Source of the DNA: Nocardiopsis flavescens
GTDB lineage: Bacteria; Actinomycetota; Actinomycetes; Streptosporangiales; Streptosporangiaceae
Assembly (NCBI RefSeq): GCF_900141985.1
Contig: NZ_FQZK01000004.1
Coordinates: 1-64,000, forward strand
Direction: 5' to 3'
Length of the DNA stretch: 64,000 nucleotides
The notes beneath the pieces are model-generated. The model saw only the letters and a program-made list of their open reading frames with translations, ran no database searches and was not told where the DNA came from. The position numbers were made by a program, and so were the translations under genes. Each line of letters starts with the position of its first letter. The first letter of the stretch is position 1. This document shows, one piece after another, positions 25,272 to 35,772 of this stretch.

Positions 25272-26477
25272 TCAGGCGTGTCCGGCCGCGGCGGCCTGCT
25301 CGGGGCGGTGGTACCGGGCGGTGCTGGCGTGCCACTCGCGGCTGCCGCCCATCCAGGCCCACAGGCCCCACAGGAACCGGCCCAGCTCGGGCGGACCGGT
25401 GGCGGCCAGTCCGGCGGCCTCGGCCTCGAAGGTGTGCATGAGCTCGTCGTGGATCTCGACGGTGCGCACCATCGCCTCCCGGGCCGAGCAGCCGTCCTCG
25501 GTCTCGATGAGGCGGGGCAGGCTGAAGTCGTCGACGTCCTCCTTGCCCATGGAGTAGAGGTCGTTGACGATGACGCTGGCGGACCCGGCCAGGGTGAACG
25601 CCCGCCGGACCTCGGGGCGGCCGAACTGCTCGGCGGGCAGCTCGTACCCGGCCACCGGGTCGATGAGGGCCATGCAGGGCACGAAGCTGTTCTCGTGCCG
25701 GTGCATGAGGAACTCCCACACCGGCGGCCGCTGCCCGCTCGTGTACCAGACGCCTTCCTGGTTGTAGGCGACGAACATGATGGCCAGCTCGTGGCGGAGC
25801 CTGCGCACCTGCTGCCAGGTGGCGTACCTGCCCAGGTTCTCGATGCTGGAGCGCAGGGCCACCGCCACCGGGTCGGCCTGCACCACCTCCTCCAGCACCG
25901 GTGCGTAGCGCCGGGGCAGGTGGGCCTGGTCGATCACCGAGTGGGCGATGGCCAGGCGCTGTCCGAGCAGGTCGTGCCGCGCCTCCTCGACCTCCCCGTC
26001 CACGTAGTGGTCGTCCACCGACCACTCGGCCAGGGCGCACTTGGCCGCCGCCAGCAGGCGGTCGGGGTCGTCGGTCTCGGGGTGGGCGAGCATGATGAGC
26101 CGCCCGAACCCGGCGGTCCGCACCCGGTCGAGCTGACCGGGGTAGACGCCCACCTCGGCGGCCCACTCCACGAGCCGGTCGTCCACCTCGTCCCCCAGGG
26201 CCGGGTCGTCGCGCACCGCCGGGGGGCAGTACAGGACGGGCACGGGGTCCGCCTCCCCGCCCGCGACCCGGGAGCCGGGTCCGGCGGGTTCCGCGGCGGG
26301 GCCCGCCGGGACCAGGCCCGGCGGGTGGACCGGCAGGGAGAGCGCTCCCGCTCCCGGTCGGCCCCGCACCGGCAGCTCGGCGGGGCCGGGGCGTCTGGGG
26401 TCGCGCAGCAGCGCGTCCACCAGCGCCGCCGTCTCGGGCGCGGCGGGAGCCGCGAACATCCTGGACAGCGAGGACAC
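25272..26477 (-). CDS. 2-Methylisoborneol synthase (terpene cyclase)
   Basis: About 401 residues. Cyclises 2-methylgeranyl diphosphate to the earthy odorant 2-methylisoborneol. The class I terpene synthase motifs are present: DDHYVD near residue 154 (Asp-rich) and NDLYSMGKE near residue 303 (NSE/DTE). The roughly 90 N-terminal residues are Pro/Ala/Gly-rich and disordered, as in known 2-MIB synthases; such tails have been implicated in loading the enzyme into its encapsulin shell. GTG 26477 follows GGAGGGG. It is followed by the methyltransferase gene and preceded by the family 2 encapsulin gene. Confidence 0.92.
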   Translation of the reverse strand: MSSLSRMFAAPAAPETAALVDALLRDPRRPGPAELPVRGRPGAGALSLPVHPPGLVPAGPAAEPAGPGSRVAGGEADPVPVLYCPPAVRDDPALGDEVDDRLVEWAAEVGVYPGQLDRVRTAGFGRLIMLAHPETDDPDRLLAAAKCALAEWSVDDHYVDGEVEEARHDLLGQRLAIAHSVIDQAHLPRRYAPVLEEVVQADPVAVALRSSIENLGRYATWQQVRRLRHELAIMFVAYNQEGVWYTSGQRPPVWEFLMHRHENSFVPCMALIDPVAGYELPAEQFGRPEVRRAFTLAGSASVIVNDLYSMGKEDVDDFSLPRLIETEDGCSAREAMVRTVEIHDELMHTFEAEAAGLAATGPPELGRFLWGLWAWMGGSREWHASTARYHRPEQAAAAGHA

Positions 26478-26569
26478 CGTCTCACCCCTCCTTCGTCGGT
26501 GTCGTCCGCGGCGATGCCTGCGAGGTCGGCATCGCCGGGGCCGACCGCGTCGGCAGTGTCGGCGGAGCG

Positions 26570-27970
26570 TCAGGCACGCGGCTTGACCTCGATGTTCTCC
26601 AGGACCCCGACGGCGTCGGGGACCAGGATCGCGGCGGAGTAGTAGGTGCTGACCAGGTAGGCGATGACCGCCTTGTCGTCGATGCCCATGAACCGGGCGT
26701 TGAGGCCGGGCTCGACCTCGTCGGGCAGCCCGGTCTGGTGCAGGCCGACGACGCCCTCGTTGTCCTCGCCGGTGCGCACCGCGATGATCGAGGAGGTCCG
26801 GTGCTCGGTCACCGGGATCTTGCCGCAGGGCAGCAGGGGGATCCCGCGCCAGGCGGGCACCCGGTTGCCGTTGATCTCGGCGGTGTCCAGGGACAGGCCG
26901 CGCTTGTTGCACTCCTTGGCGAACGCCGCGATCGCCTTGGGGTGGGCGTAGAGGTACTGGGTGTTGCGGCGCATCGTGATGAGGTCGTCGAGGTCGTCCG
27001 GGGTGGGCGGGCCCTCCTGCGCCTGGATGCGCTGGCCGAAGTCGGCGTTGTGGAGCAGGCCGAAGTCCGGGTTGTTGACCAGCTCGTTCTCCTGGCGCTC
27101 GCGCAGCGCCTCGATGGTCAGCCGGAGCTGGTGCTCGGTCTGGTTCATCGGCTTGTTGTAGAGGTCGGCGACCCGGCTGTGGACGCGCAGCACGGTCTGG
27201 GCGACGCTCAGCTCGTACTCGCGGGGGTTGAGCTCGTAGTCCACGAACGTCTGCGGCAGCTCGTACTCGCCGTCGTGGCCCGAGGACAGCTCGATCTCGG
27301 CCTCGCCGTACTTGTTCTGGCTGTGCTGGGGCAGCGCGCCGAACAGCTCCACGTGGAAGCGCAGCGACTCGGAGCGGTCCAGGGCCTGGGCGAACTCCTG
27401 CCGGGTCAGCGTGAGCGCCATGCCGGCGGTGTCGGCCCGGGCGGTGAAGTCCCAGGTCGGGGCGTCCTCCAGCAGGTACTGCTCGCCGAACTGGTCGCCG
27501 TCGGCGAGCACGTCGAGCCGGTCGGTGCTGCCGTAGCGGCCGGTCGCGATCCGGCTCACCCGGCCGTGCACGATCAGGTACAGGCGGTCGACGGTGTCGC
27601 CCTCCGAGACCAGGATCTGGCCCGGCTCGAACTCCCGCTGCTCGAAGCGGCCGGCGAGGTCGGTGAGCACCTCCTCGTCGTCGAAGCCGCGCAGCAGGGC
27701 CAGCTCGCCGAGCTCGCGGGGGATGACCTGGACGCGCGAACCCGTCTGGTGGAACTCGATGCGGCCGTCGCCGAGGGTGTAGGTCAACCGCCGGTTGACC
27801 CGGTAGACGCCGCCCTCGGTCTGCACCCAGGGCAGGGTCTTGAGCACCCAGCGGGAGCTCTTGCCCTGCATCTGCGGGGCGGATTTGGTGGTGGTGGCCA
27901 GATTCCGCGCGGCGGCGGTGCTCAGGCTCTTCTGCTGACCGGTACGCACCTCGGGGGCTTCGGTCGTCAT
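26570..27970 (-). CDS. Family 2B encapsulin shell protein with cyclic-nucleotide-binding-like domain (EshA-like)
   Basis: 466 residues. N-terminal arm residues 1-60, a cyclic-nucleotide-binding-like insertion at about 88-200, and an HK97-fold shell remainder ([80 protein letters not shown]). This is the EshA/MMPI-like family now recognised as family 2B encapsulins, which assemble into protein nanocompartments around terpene cyclases. In the nucleotide pocket the usual PRxAT arginine is absent ([17 protein letters not shown], 161-177), so cAMP/cGMP binding is doubtful. ATG 27970 follows AGGAGAGAGGG. First gene of the 2-MIB operon. Confidence 0.9.
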   Translation of the reverse strand: MTTEAPEVRTGQQKSLSTAAARNLATTTKSAPQMQGKSSRWVLKTLPWVQTEGGVYRVNRRLTYTLGDGRIEFHQTGSRVQVIPRELGELALLRGFDDEEVLTDLAGRFEQREFEPGQILVSEGDTVDRLYLIVHGRVSRIATGRYGSTDRLDVLADGDQFGEQYLLEDAPTWDFTARADTAGMALTLTRQEFAQALDRSESLRFHVELFGALPQHSQNKYGEAEIELSSGHDGEYELPQTFVDYELNPREYELSVAQTVLRVHSRVADLYNKPMNQTEHQLRLTIEALRERQENELVNNPDFGLLHNADFGQRIQAQEGPPTPDDLDDLITMRRNTQYLYAHPKAIAAFAKECNKRGLSLDTAEINGNRVPAWRGIPLLPCGKIPVTEHRTSSIIAVRTGEDNEGVVGLHQTGLPDEVEPGLNARFMGIDDKAVIAYLVSTYYSAAILVPDAVGVLENIEVKPRA

Positions 27971-28336
27971 CGGCCCTCTCTCCTGTGTCGTGTGAGGGTC
28001 CCCGTTCCGCACCCGACAAAAGGGACCCCGGAACAAGGAGGAAAAGGTTCGATTCGGTCGATCACGGCAACAAAGGAAGTGCCGCACGAATGCGCACCTC
28101 CGACCATGAAAGCGCTGATCACGCTAGAGGAGGCGCGACGGACCCCGCAAGCGAACGCAGGATTTTCCCCGCGAATCACGGCGTTCCGGGATTCCATAAC
28201 CCAAACCTACGAAGACCCTTAAAATAAACCTTCGAATTTCTTTTCGTTCCCTCCATCACGGACACAACCGAAAGATCACGAAACATCCCCGGCCAAGGCC
28301 CGCGCCCGCGCCGGCCGCAAAAACCCCCGGCGCACG
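27971..28336. other. Long leader / promoter region of the 2-MIB operon
   Basis: No gene is recognised. The part at 28190-28280 is clearly AT-rich (AAATAAACCTTCGAATTTC type sequence) and is the likely promoter region of the encapsulin operon. A minus-strand frame of 76 codons covers 27967-28197 but has no domain and ends inside the encapsulin start, so it is not called as a gene. Confidence 0.4.
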
Positions 28337-28342
28337 CAAAAG

Positions 28343-28367
28343 CCGCGCCCCCGCCAGGGGGGCGCGG
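28343..28367 (-). terminator. Hairpin terminator downstream of the lipoprotein gene
   Basis: CCGCGCCCCC (28343-28352), loop GCCA, then the complementary arm to 28367. On the minus strand it is followed by TTTTGCG and a second TTTTT tract at 28320-28325. It lies 60 bases after the lipoprotein stop codon. Confidence 0.7.
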
Positions 28368-28427
28368 CCGCACGCCCGGGTCTCGGTCGGCCCCCGAGCC
28401 GGTATTCCGGTCACCGGGGGACGGTGC

Positions 28428-29270
28428 TCAGGTACCGCGGATCGCCCCGCAGTCCCCCTCCAGCCCCCGGCCGGCGTCCAGGTCGTAGGGGTCGTCCTCG
28501 ATCAGCCCCCGGGGCCGCTCGCCCTCGGGCATCTCGTCGGCGTAGGCGGGGGTGAACGTGACCTGGTCGTCCAGGCAGTGCACCGGACCGACCGCGCGCC
28601 ACCAGGCGGGCAGCACCTCCCAGCCGCCCTCGCCGTCCCCGTAGAAGGACACCTGGCCGTAGTGCGAGGTGACCAGCCGCACCGACACCCTCTCCCCGGG
28701 CCGGGCGACGGGGTGCACGATCGTGTACTCGGTGTGGACCGCCAGGTACCGCCACCCGTTCTCGTCCTCGGCGACCTCCGCCCGCATGCCGCCGTCGACC
28801 TTCACCACGTCGCCGATCGGCTCGGCGGTCCCGGGCGTCAGGTGGAACAGCAGGTTCCGGCTGTCCATCAGGGGGTCCTCGTGCCCGGCGTGCTCGTCGT
28901 ACCACTCCCGGCTGCGGCGGTCGAGCAGCTGCCGGAACCGCCCGTCCCCGCCCCCGAACACCGCCTCCTCGTCCAGGTACACGGCCTCCAGCAGGTCGCC
29001 GGTGATGTCGTAGGCGAGCTGGACCCGGCCGGCGGGGTAGTCCCCGAGACCGGCCGCCTCCGGGACGGCGAACCCCTCGCCGTAGTCCTGCGCCTCGGTC
29101 CCGCCGAACGGGTCGTCCCGGTCGACCTCGTCGAAGGAGAGGGGGTAGCCGGTCACATCGCGGACGACGTCGTCCAGCAGGCGCTCGGCGGGGGCGCAGC
29201 CGGTGAGGGCGGCGGCCAGCGCCGCGATCAGCACCACGCGCGGGGCAGGGGGCACGGGGGTCAGGGGCAC
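28428..29270 (-). CDS. Predicted lipoprotein of unknown function
   Basis: 280 residues. The N terminus VPLTPVPPAPRVVLIAALAAALTGC is a lipoprotein signal with lipobox LTGC, cysteine at residue 25. The mature part is acidic and aromatic with YLDEEAVFGGGDGRFRQLLDRRSREWYDEHAG, a WRYLAVHTEYTIVHPVARPGERVSVRLVTSHYG strand region and a C-terminal cysteine pair (HCLDD, GDCGAIRGT) likely to form a disulfide. It should be tethered to the outer face of the membrane. No family was recognised. GTG 29270 places the signal peptide correctly; an upstream extension to 29360 would bury it. It is divergent from furA. Confidence 0.7.
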   Translation of the reverse strand: MPLTPVPPAPRVVLIAALAAALTGCAPAERLLDDVVRDVTGYPLSFDEVDRDDPFGGTEAQDYGEGFAVPEAAGLGDYPAGRVQLAYDITGDLLEAVYLDEEAVFGGGDGRFRQLLDRRSREWYDEHAGHEDPLMDSRNLLFHLTPGTAEPIGDVVKVDGGMRAEVAEDENGWRYLAVHTEYTIVHPVARPGERVSVRLVTSHYGQVSFYGDGEGGWEVLPAWWRAVGPVHCLDDQVTFTPAYADEMPEGERPRGLIEDDPYDLDAGRGLEGDCGAIRGT

Positions 29271-29469
29271 GGTGGTTCCCGTCTTCAGTTGTCGGGGGAT
29301 TTGCGAACTTCGCCCAGTTTTATCGCAACACCACGACACTTCCCGCCCCGACCGCCCCACCCGCCCCCTCCCGCACGACCGCCGGGGCGGGGCGGCCCGG
29401 CCACGGCGACCGGTTCGGGCCCATCGCCCCCTCTTTCATCCGACGATCGGACTTTTTTCGTTCTTTTAC

Positions 29470-29497
29470 TTGAATCACTCCAGAAAAGTGGTTAACT
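29470..29497 (+). promoter_or_regulatory. furA-katA promoter
   Basis: TTGAAT (29470-29475), 16 nt, TTAACT (29492-29497), then 7 bases to ATG 29505. The layout implies a leaderless furA message. The surrounding 29440-29495 stretch is AT-rich compared with flanks. Confidence 0.65.
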
Positions 29498-29504
29498 GGG
29501 CCCC

Positions 29505-29924
29505 ATGCACCGAACCGACACGGAGGCGGCCCTGAGAGGAGCCTCGCTGCGCGTGACCGGACCCAGGCTCGCCGTGCTCGACACCGTCGGAGACCACCCG
29601 CACTCCGACGCGGGCACCGTGGCCCGCCTGGTCCGCGCACGCCTCGGCGCCGTGTCCACCCAGGCGGTGTACGACGTCCTGCGGGCCCTGACCGAGGCGG
29701 GCCTGGTCCGGCGCATCGAACCGGAGGGGTCGCCCGCGCGCTACGAGCGCCGCGTGGGAGACAACCACCACCACGTGGTCTGCCGCTCCTGCGGAGCGAT
29801 CGAGGACGTGGACTGCGCCACCGGATCGGCCCCCTGCATCGGGGCCTCCGACGACCACGGCTTCGCCATCGACGAGGTCGAGGTCGTCTACTGGGGGACC
29901 TGCCCCCGTTGCCGCGAGGCCTGA
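29505..29924 (+). CDS. furA: Fur-family peroxide-type repressor (FurA/CatR-like)
   Basis: 139 residues. The N-terminal winged helix ([29 protein letters not shown]) is followed by the metal-binding part: [18 protein letters not shown] and a final CPRC. The HHH and CxxC pairs are the regulatory and structural metal sites of FurA/PerR-type proteins. It sits 41 bases before a catalase gene in the same direction, the arrangement of FurA-KatG and CatR-CatA in actinobacteria, so it should repress the catalase until peroxide oxidises it. No SD is seen; a promoter 7 bases upstream of ATG 29505 suggests leaderless translation. Confidence 0.9.
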   Translation: MHRTDTEAALRGASLRVTGPRLAVLDTVGDHPHSDAGTVARLVRARLGAVSTQAVYDVLRALTEAGLVRRIEPEGSPARYERRVGDNHHHVVCRSCGAIEDVDCATGSAPCIGASDDHGFAIDEVEVVYWGTCPRCREA

Positions 29925-29944
29925 ACCGCCCGCCGGGCGGTTCA
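29922..29944. repeat. Perfect inverted repeat between furA and katA
   Basis: Arms TGAACCGCCCG (29922-29932) and CGGGCGGTTCA (29934-29944) around one central C. The left arm includes the furA stop codon. It could be a partial terminator that lowers katA read-through, or an operator. Confidence 0.7.
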
Positions 29945-29965
29945 CGACGACAGATCAAGGAACCC

Positions 29966-31438
<1,473 letters not shown>

Positions 31439-31456
31439 ACGCCCTGAACGGCCCGC

Positions 31457-31492
31457 GGGGGCCGGCGCGGTCACCCGACCGCGCCGGCCCCC
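31457..31492. terminator. Bidirectional terminator between katA and ankyrin gene
   Basis: A perfect 16-bp stem (31457-31472 with 31477-31492) and ACCC loop lie between convergent genes, 18 bases after katA and 13 bases from the ankyrin stop. Confidence 0.8.
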
Positions 31493-31505
31493 TCGCGTCC
31501 GGTCC

Positions 31506-31886
31506 TCAGGGCAGCAGGTCGGTGCGGCCGAACATCGCGGCCGCGTCCCGGGCGGAGGGGGTCCCCGCGTCGAGGTCGGCCCCCGCCGCGACGAGCGCCC
31601 GCACCACGCCCTCCTCCCCCTTGAACAGCGCCCCGGCCACCGGCGACTGGTCCCGGCCGTTGCGCAGGTCGACGTCGGCCCCGCGCCCGACGAGCGCCGC
31701 GACCGCCTCCTCCCGACCGTGGTAGGCGGCCAGCATCAGCAGCGTGTTGCCGTCCCCGTCGCGGGCGTCCACGGGCAGCCCGTGGTCGAGGAACTCCAGC
31801 AGCTCCCCCGTCCGCCCCTCCCTGGCCAGGTCCATGGCCAGCGCGACGACGCGTTCGGTCTGCTCCGGAGAGAGTGGTGTGTCCAT
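31506..31886 (-). CDS. Ankyrin-repeat protein
   Basis: 126 residues made of about three ankyrin repeats: LLEFLDHGLPVDARDGDGNTLLMLAAYHGREEAV, AALVGRGADVDLRNGRDQSPVAGALFKGEEGVV, ALVAAGADLDAGTPSARDAAAMFGRTDLL. The DGNTLLMLAAYHG block is canonical. Cytoplasmic, no signal peptide. It is convergent with the catalase gene. Small ankyrin proteins encoded next to catalases are known in other bacteria (AnkB beside KatB in Pseudomonas aeruginosa supports catalase activity), so a catalase-partner role is a reasonable inference. ATG 31886 follows GGGGGG. Confidence 0.85.
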   Translation of the reverse strand: MDTPLSPEQTERVVALAMDLAREGRTGELLEFLDHGLPVDARDGDGNTLLMLAAYHGREEAVAALVGRGADVDLRNGRDQSPVAGALFKGEEGVVRALVAAGADLDAGTPSARDAAAMFGRTDLLP

Positions 31887-32043
31887 CCCCCCATGCTAGG
31901 GACCGCGGCCCCGCGCCCCGTTCCGGCACGGCACGCCTCGGGGCCGGGGAGGGCGGCCGCCGCTTTCCCGGTCGCGTCGGGAGCGACGCGCCTCCCCCGC
32001 CGGTCCCCGTCCCGCTCCGGCCGTCGTCCGCGCCGGCCCCGCC

Positions 32044-35000
32044 TCACCCCAGTTCGGCCGCCACCGCGTCCGGTTCCGCCAGGCACCGCCACGCGGGCAC
32101 CCGCACCGTCCGCATCCCCGAGACCGCGGCGAACAGCCCGACCCGGTCCAGGGTGCGCTCCAGCGCCCGGCCCGGGACCGGCGAACCGGTGGTGTCCGGC
32201 TCCGCCCCGTCGAGGACCACGGCCGTCTCCCCGTCCGGTCCCGGCACCACGATGTCGCACAGGTAGCCCCCGACGCGGTGCCCGACCCGCGGGTCCCGCC
32301 CCCGCTCCAGCAGCGCCTCGAACAGGCGGCTCCCCGCCTCCCCCAGGTCGTACCCGCGCCCGGCGGTGCCGAGGGAGGCGAGGTCGGCGAGCAGGCCGCC
32401 CTTCTCCCGCCAGTAGTGCAGGTCGCCCACGACGTACAGCCGCGAGCGGGCCCGTGTCGCCGCGACGTTCCACAGGTTCTGGCTGTTCAGGGCCCACTGC
32501 CCCGCGTTGCGGTGCACCCCCGCGGCCGCCGTCGGCGAGATCACGACGACGTCCCGCTCGCCGCCCTGGAACCGGTGGGCCGTCCCGACCCGGATCCTCT
32601 CGGCCGCCTGCCCGCCCAGGTTCTCCTCCAACCAGCGGACCTGGGCGGCGAACGGCGAAACGACGCCGATGCCCGCGTCCGCGGGCAGGGTCCGCCAGAG
32701 CTCCCGCAGCAGCACGAGCACCGCCTCCCCCTCGACCCGGTTGAGGCACGAGCCCCGCTCCGGGCGCTCGCAGCTCCCCCGCACGTCGATCCAGCGCACG
32801 GCCGGATCCGCGGGCGCCGCCAGCGCCGCCGTGTCGGTGCGCACCGACAGGCGGTCGCCGTAGAACCGCCGGTTGACCGGGGCGATGATGTCGGGATGGC
32901 AGCGGTAGTGCTCGTCCAGCCACAGCACCTCCCCGCCGCCCGCCACCAGCGCCGACGCGGCGGCGTGGTAGGCCGAGGCGCCGGTGAGCCCGAGCGAGCG
33001 CTCGCCCAGATCGGTGCGGTCCAGCCCGTGCGCCGCCTGGAGGCGGCGGTCGTCCTCCGGGACGAGCGGATCGACCGGCTGGAGCTGGTGGGGGTCACCG
33101 ATGACCAGGGCGCGCCGCGCCCGGTAGAGCAGCGGGACGAGGTCGGCGACGGTGCCCTGGGTGGCCTCGTCCACCACCACGAGGTCGAACAGGCCCGGGT
33201 CCGGGGGGAACACGCCGCGCACCGACCGGGACGTGGTGGCCCAGGCCGGGACGGCGCGCACCAGCGCGCGCATGCCCTTCCAGGAGTTCTGCTTCGAGGC
33301 CAGGTCGCGCAGGCGGCCCTCGATGACGCCCCGGCCCCGGTGGAGCGTGTCCGCCGCCCGGCCCCGCAGATAGTCCCGGGAGACCTCGCGCCGCTCCGCC
33401 CGGATCTCCCGGATGCGGGCGGCCAGGTCCTCCGGGGCCGGCGCCGCCGCGGAGGAGGAGCGCAGTCCGCGCCACTCGTGCTCGACCTCCAGGAACGACA
33501 GGACCGCGGCCAGCTCCTCCGGCGTTCCCCCGATCCCCAGGGCGCGGCGGGTCCGCCACCGGTGCCACGGGCCGGTCCACCGGGACTCCAGCGCCGACCC
33601 CACCCGGTGCAGCCACGCCCGCAGGTCCGGCGCGCTCCCGAAGGAGTCCGCGGAGACCCCGGTCGGCAGCCCGTCGAGCAGGCGGGCGCGCGCCGCGGCG
33701 ACCAGGACCGAGCGCCGCTCCCGGTTCTCGGCGTCGGCCAGCCGTCGGCGCTCCTGCTCCAGAGCCCGTCCGTGGACGGCCAACCGGGCCCCGGCGGTGG
33801 CCGGATCGGCCTGCGGCCGGGGTGCGGCCAGCAGCGCGGTGAGGATCTCCGGTTCGGCCGCCCGCCGCTCCCTGTTCCCGGTGCGCACCATGACGGCCGC
33901 GCCGTCACCGATCCGGTTCACCCGGCCGACCACCTCGTCGACGGCCGTGTTGTTGGTCGAGGCCACCAGGACCGACCGCCCCGCGGCGACGGCCGTGGTG
34001 ACCACGGAGGTGATGAGCTCGCTCTTTCCCGTGCCCGGGGCGCCGGTGGCCACGGTGAGCGTGCGGTTCATCGCCGAGGCCAGGATCGCCTCCTGGGCGG
34101 AGTTGCCGTGCCCGGTCACCACGGCGGGGACGCCGGGGCCGTGCTCGCGCACGGCGTGCGCGGGCTCCGCGAGCGCGCCCAGCGCCGTCCCGGCGATGGA
34201 GCCGATCCTGATGCCGCTGCCGCCCTCCCGGTGGTCGAGGTCGCCGACGAGCTGCTTGACCGCCGTGGCGGCGGAGTCCCCGCGGTACAGGAGAGCGGCG
34301 TTGTGCACGCCGCGGCGCGCCCCGACCCGCAGGTCCAGGGCCTCCCGCAGCTCACCCGCGACCAGGTGGTCCACCACGGGCAGGCCCAGGCGTCCGCAGA
34401 CGGTGCGCGCCTTGTCCGACAGGGCCGCGACACCGTCCCCGGGCCGGTCCGACTCGAACCAGGTGACCAGCTCCTCGATCTCCTCCTCTCCCGCGGCCTC
34501 CGCCGAGAGCAGCAGCTCCCGGTTGAGCTCCGGCTCGCCCACCGGCACGAGGAAGCGCCCCTCGGGCTCCTCCACCACCTCCACGTCCATGACGAGGAGG
34601 GGGGCGACCTTGGGCCTGGTCCGCCTGGCGCCGCCGCCCCGGCGCACCGGGTCGAACAGCACCGCGGGGTAGCCGTAGCGCAGCGGCCGCCCCTCCTTGA
34701 CCGCCTCCGCGGCGAGGTCGTCGGCGCGCCCCGTCGGGGCCCACCTCTCCCGCGCGCGGCTGAGCAGGGACTCCGAGCCCATGGCGCAGACCGCGGCGTC
34801 CGGGCCGCCGGCGTCGGGCAGCTGCTGGAGGAGGGTCTGGCGCAGCAGGCCCTCGCGCAGGTAGTCGAGGTAGGGCGCCCAGGACCACGCGCCGGGCGCC
34901 GGGGGCGGCGGGCCCTGCGCGGCGCCGCCGCGGGCGGTGTCCGGTGCTCCCCGCCCGGCCCCGGAGCCGTGTCCTGCGGCGTCCGCAGGGCCCTGCCCGC

Positions 35001-35772
35001 CGGCGCGTCCGGGCAGTTCGGTCGCCGTGGCGGCCCCGGTGTGGCGCGCTAGGACCAGCGATCCGCGGACCCCCAGCGACGAGACCGTGACCCGCTGCCC
35101 GTCCACGTCGTCCACCTCCCGGTGGACGTGCTGGTAGAGGTCGAGCGCGTCGATCCACCCGTCGCCGTTGGCGTCCGGGGCAGCGCCAGCCAGGCCCCGG
35201 ACGACCGACTCGGTGAAGGGCGAGGGCCGGACCCCCCTGCTGTTGTCGCCCTCGCGCGCCCGTTCCAGCGCGCCGGAGGCGGCGATGACGTAGATTCCGG
35301 CGCCGTCGCCGAGCTGGCGCTCCAGGTCGAGGGGCTCCGCCTCGTCCTGCGCGCCGCGCGTGGCGAACCCGTCCGCGAAGGCGCCGCCGAAGCAGCAGTC
35401 CAGCAGGAGGACCCTGCTGCTCATCCTGGAGTCCTCCAGGAGGCGTTTGAACACCTCCGCCGAGATCGCCGTGGTCTCCAGCCGCTTGCGCCGCGTGTCG
35501 CGCAGGGCCAGGTGCAGGCGCCCCCGCTTGTCCTTGAGACCGTGCCCGGAGAAGGAGATCAGCAGATGGTCCCGGGGCCCGGCCTCGGCGAGGGCCGCCT
35601 CCAGGGCCTCCATGGCCTCGTTGCGCGAGGGGTCCGGGAGGACCTGGACGCGGTCGTAGTGGCCGTTGGCGTTGAGCACCTTTTCGAGCGCCAGGACGTC
35701 GGCGTGCGGTGAGCGCAGGTCGTCGAGGTCCTCGTAGCGGTTGACGCCGATGAGGATGGCGGTGCGCTTCAC
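32044..35772 (-). CDS. EACC1-associated caspase fused to an SF1 helicase and C-terminal nuclease-like domain
   Basis: 1242 residues. Residues 1-250 are a caspase-like protease: His77 in SFSGHGLKDKRG and Cys127 in LLLDCCFGG form the dyad, and DANGDGWIDALD (200-211) is a complete EF-hand loop, suggesting calcium control. After a linker and a variable central region, residues 550-1140 form an SF1 helicase of the DNA2/UPF1 type: Walker A ATGAPGTGKSEL near 576, VVVDEATQGTVADL, GDPHQLQPVDP, LDEHYRCHPDII and NVAATRARSRLYVVGD. The last 80 residues (LFEALLERGRDPRVGHRVGGYLCDIVV...RVPAWRC) resemble a Vsr/REase-like fold. The start overlaps the EACC1 stop (ATGA). Likely an abortive-infection or self-destruct effector. 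Confidence 0.88.
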   Translation of the reverse strand: MKRTAILIGVNRYEDLDDLRSPHADVLALEKVLNANGHYDRVQVLPDPSRNEAMEALEAALAEAGPRDHLLISFSGHGLKDKRGRLHLALRDTRRKRLETTAISAEVFKRLLEDSRMSSRVLLLDCCFGGAFADGFATRGAQDEAEPLDLERQLGDGAGIYVIAASGALERAREGDNSRGVRPSPFTESVVRGLAGAAPDANGDGWIDALDLYQHVHREVDDVDGQRVTVSSLGVRGSLVLARHTGAATATELPGRAGGQGPADAAGHGSGAGRGAPDTARGGAAQGPPPPAPGAWSWAPYLDYLREGLLRQTLLQQLPDAGGPDAAVCAMGSESLLSRARERWAPTGRADDLAAEAVKEGRPLRYGYPAVLFDPVRRGGGARRTRPKVAPLLVMDVEVVEEPEGRFLVPVGEPELNRELLLSAEAAGEEEIEELVTWFESDRPGDGVAALSDKARTVCGRLGLPVVDHLVAGELREALDLRVGARRGVHNAALLYRGDSAATAVKQLVGDLDHREGGSGIRIGSIAGTALGALAEPAHAVREHGPGVPAVVTGHGNSAQEAILASAMNRTLTVATGAPGTGKSELITSVVTTAVAAGRSVLVASTNNTAVDEVVGRVNRIGDGAAVMVRTGNRERRAAEPEILTALLAAPRPQADPATAGARLAVHGRALEQERRRLADAENRERRSVLVAAARARLLDGLPTGVSADSFGSAPDLRAWLHRVGSALESRWTGPWHRWRTRRALGIGGTPEELAAVLSFLEVEHEWRGLRSSSAAAPAPEDLAARIREIRAERREVSRDYLRGRAADTLHRGRGVIEGRLRDLASKQNSWKGMRALVRAVPAWATTSRSVRGVFPPDPGLFDLVVVDEATQGTVADLVPLLYRARRALVIGDPHQLQPVDPLVPEDDRRLQAAHGLDRTDLGERSLGLTGASAYHAAASALVAGGGEVLWLDEHYRCHPDIIAPVNRRFYGDRLSVRTDTAALAAPADPAVRWIDVRGSCERPERGSCLNRVEGEAVLVLLRELWRTLPADAGIGVVSPFAAQVRWLEENLGGQAAERIRVGTAHRFQGGERDVVVISPTAAAGVHRNAGQWALNSQNLWNVAATRARSRLYVVGDLHYWREKGGLLADLASLGTAGRGYDLGEAGSRLFEALLERGRDPRVGHRVGGYLCDIVVPGPDGETAVVLDGAEPDTTGSPVPGRALERTLDRVGLFAAVSGMRTVRVPAWRCLAEPDAVAAELG

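Noticed and set aside
27967-28197. 76-codon minus-strand frame before the encapsulin gene
   Set aside because: Ends inside the encapsulin start region, no domain, Cys/Ser/Arg composition of chance frames.
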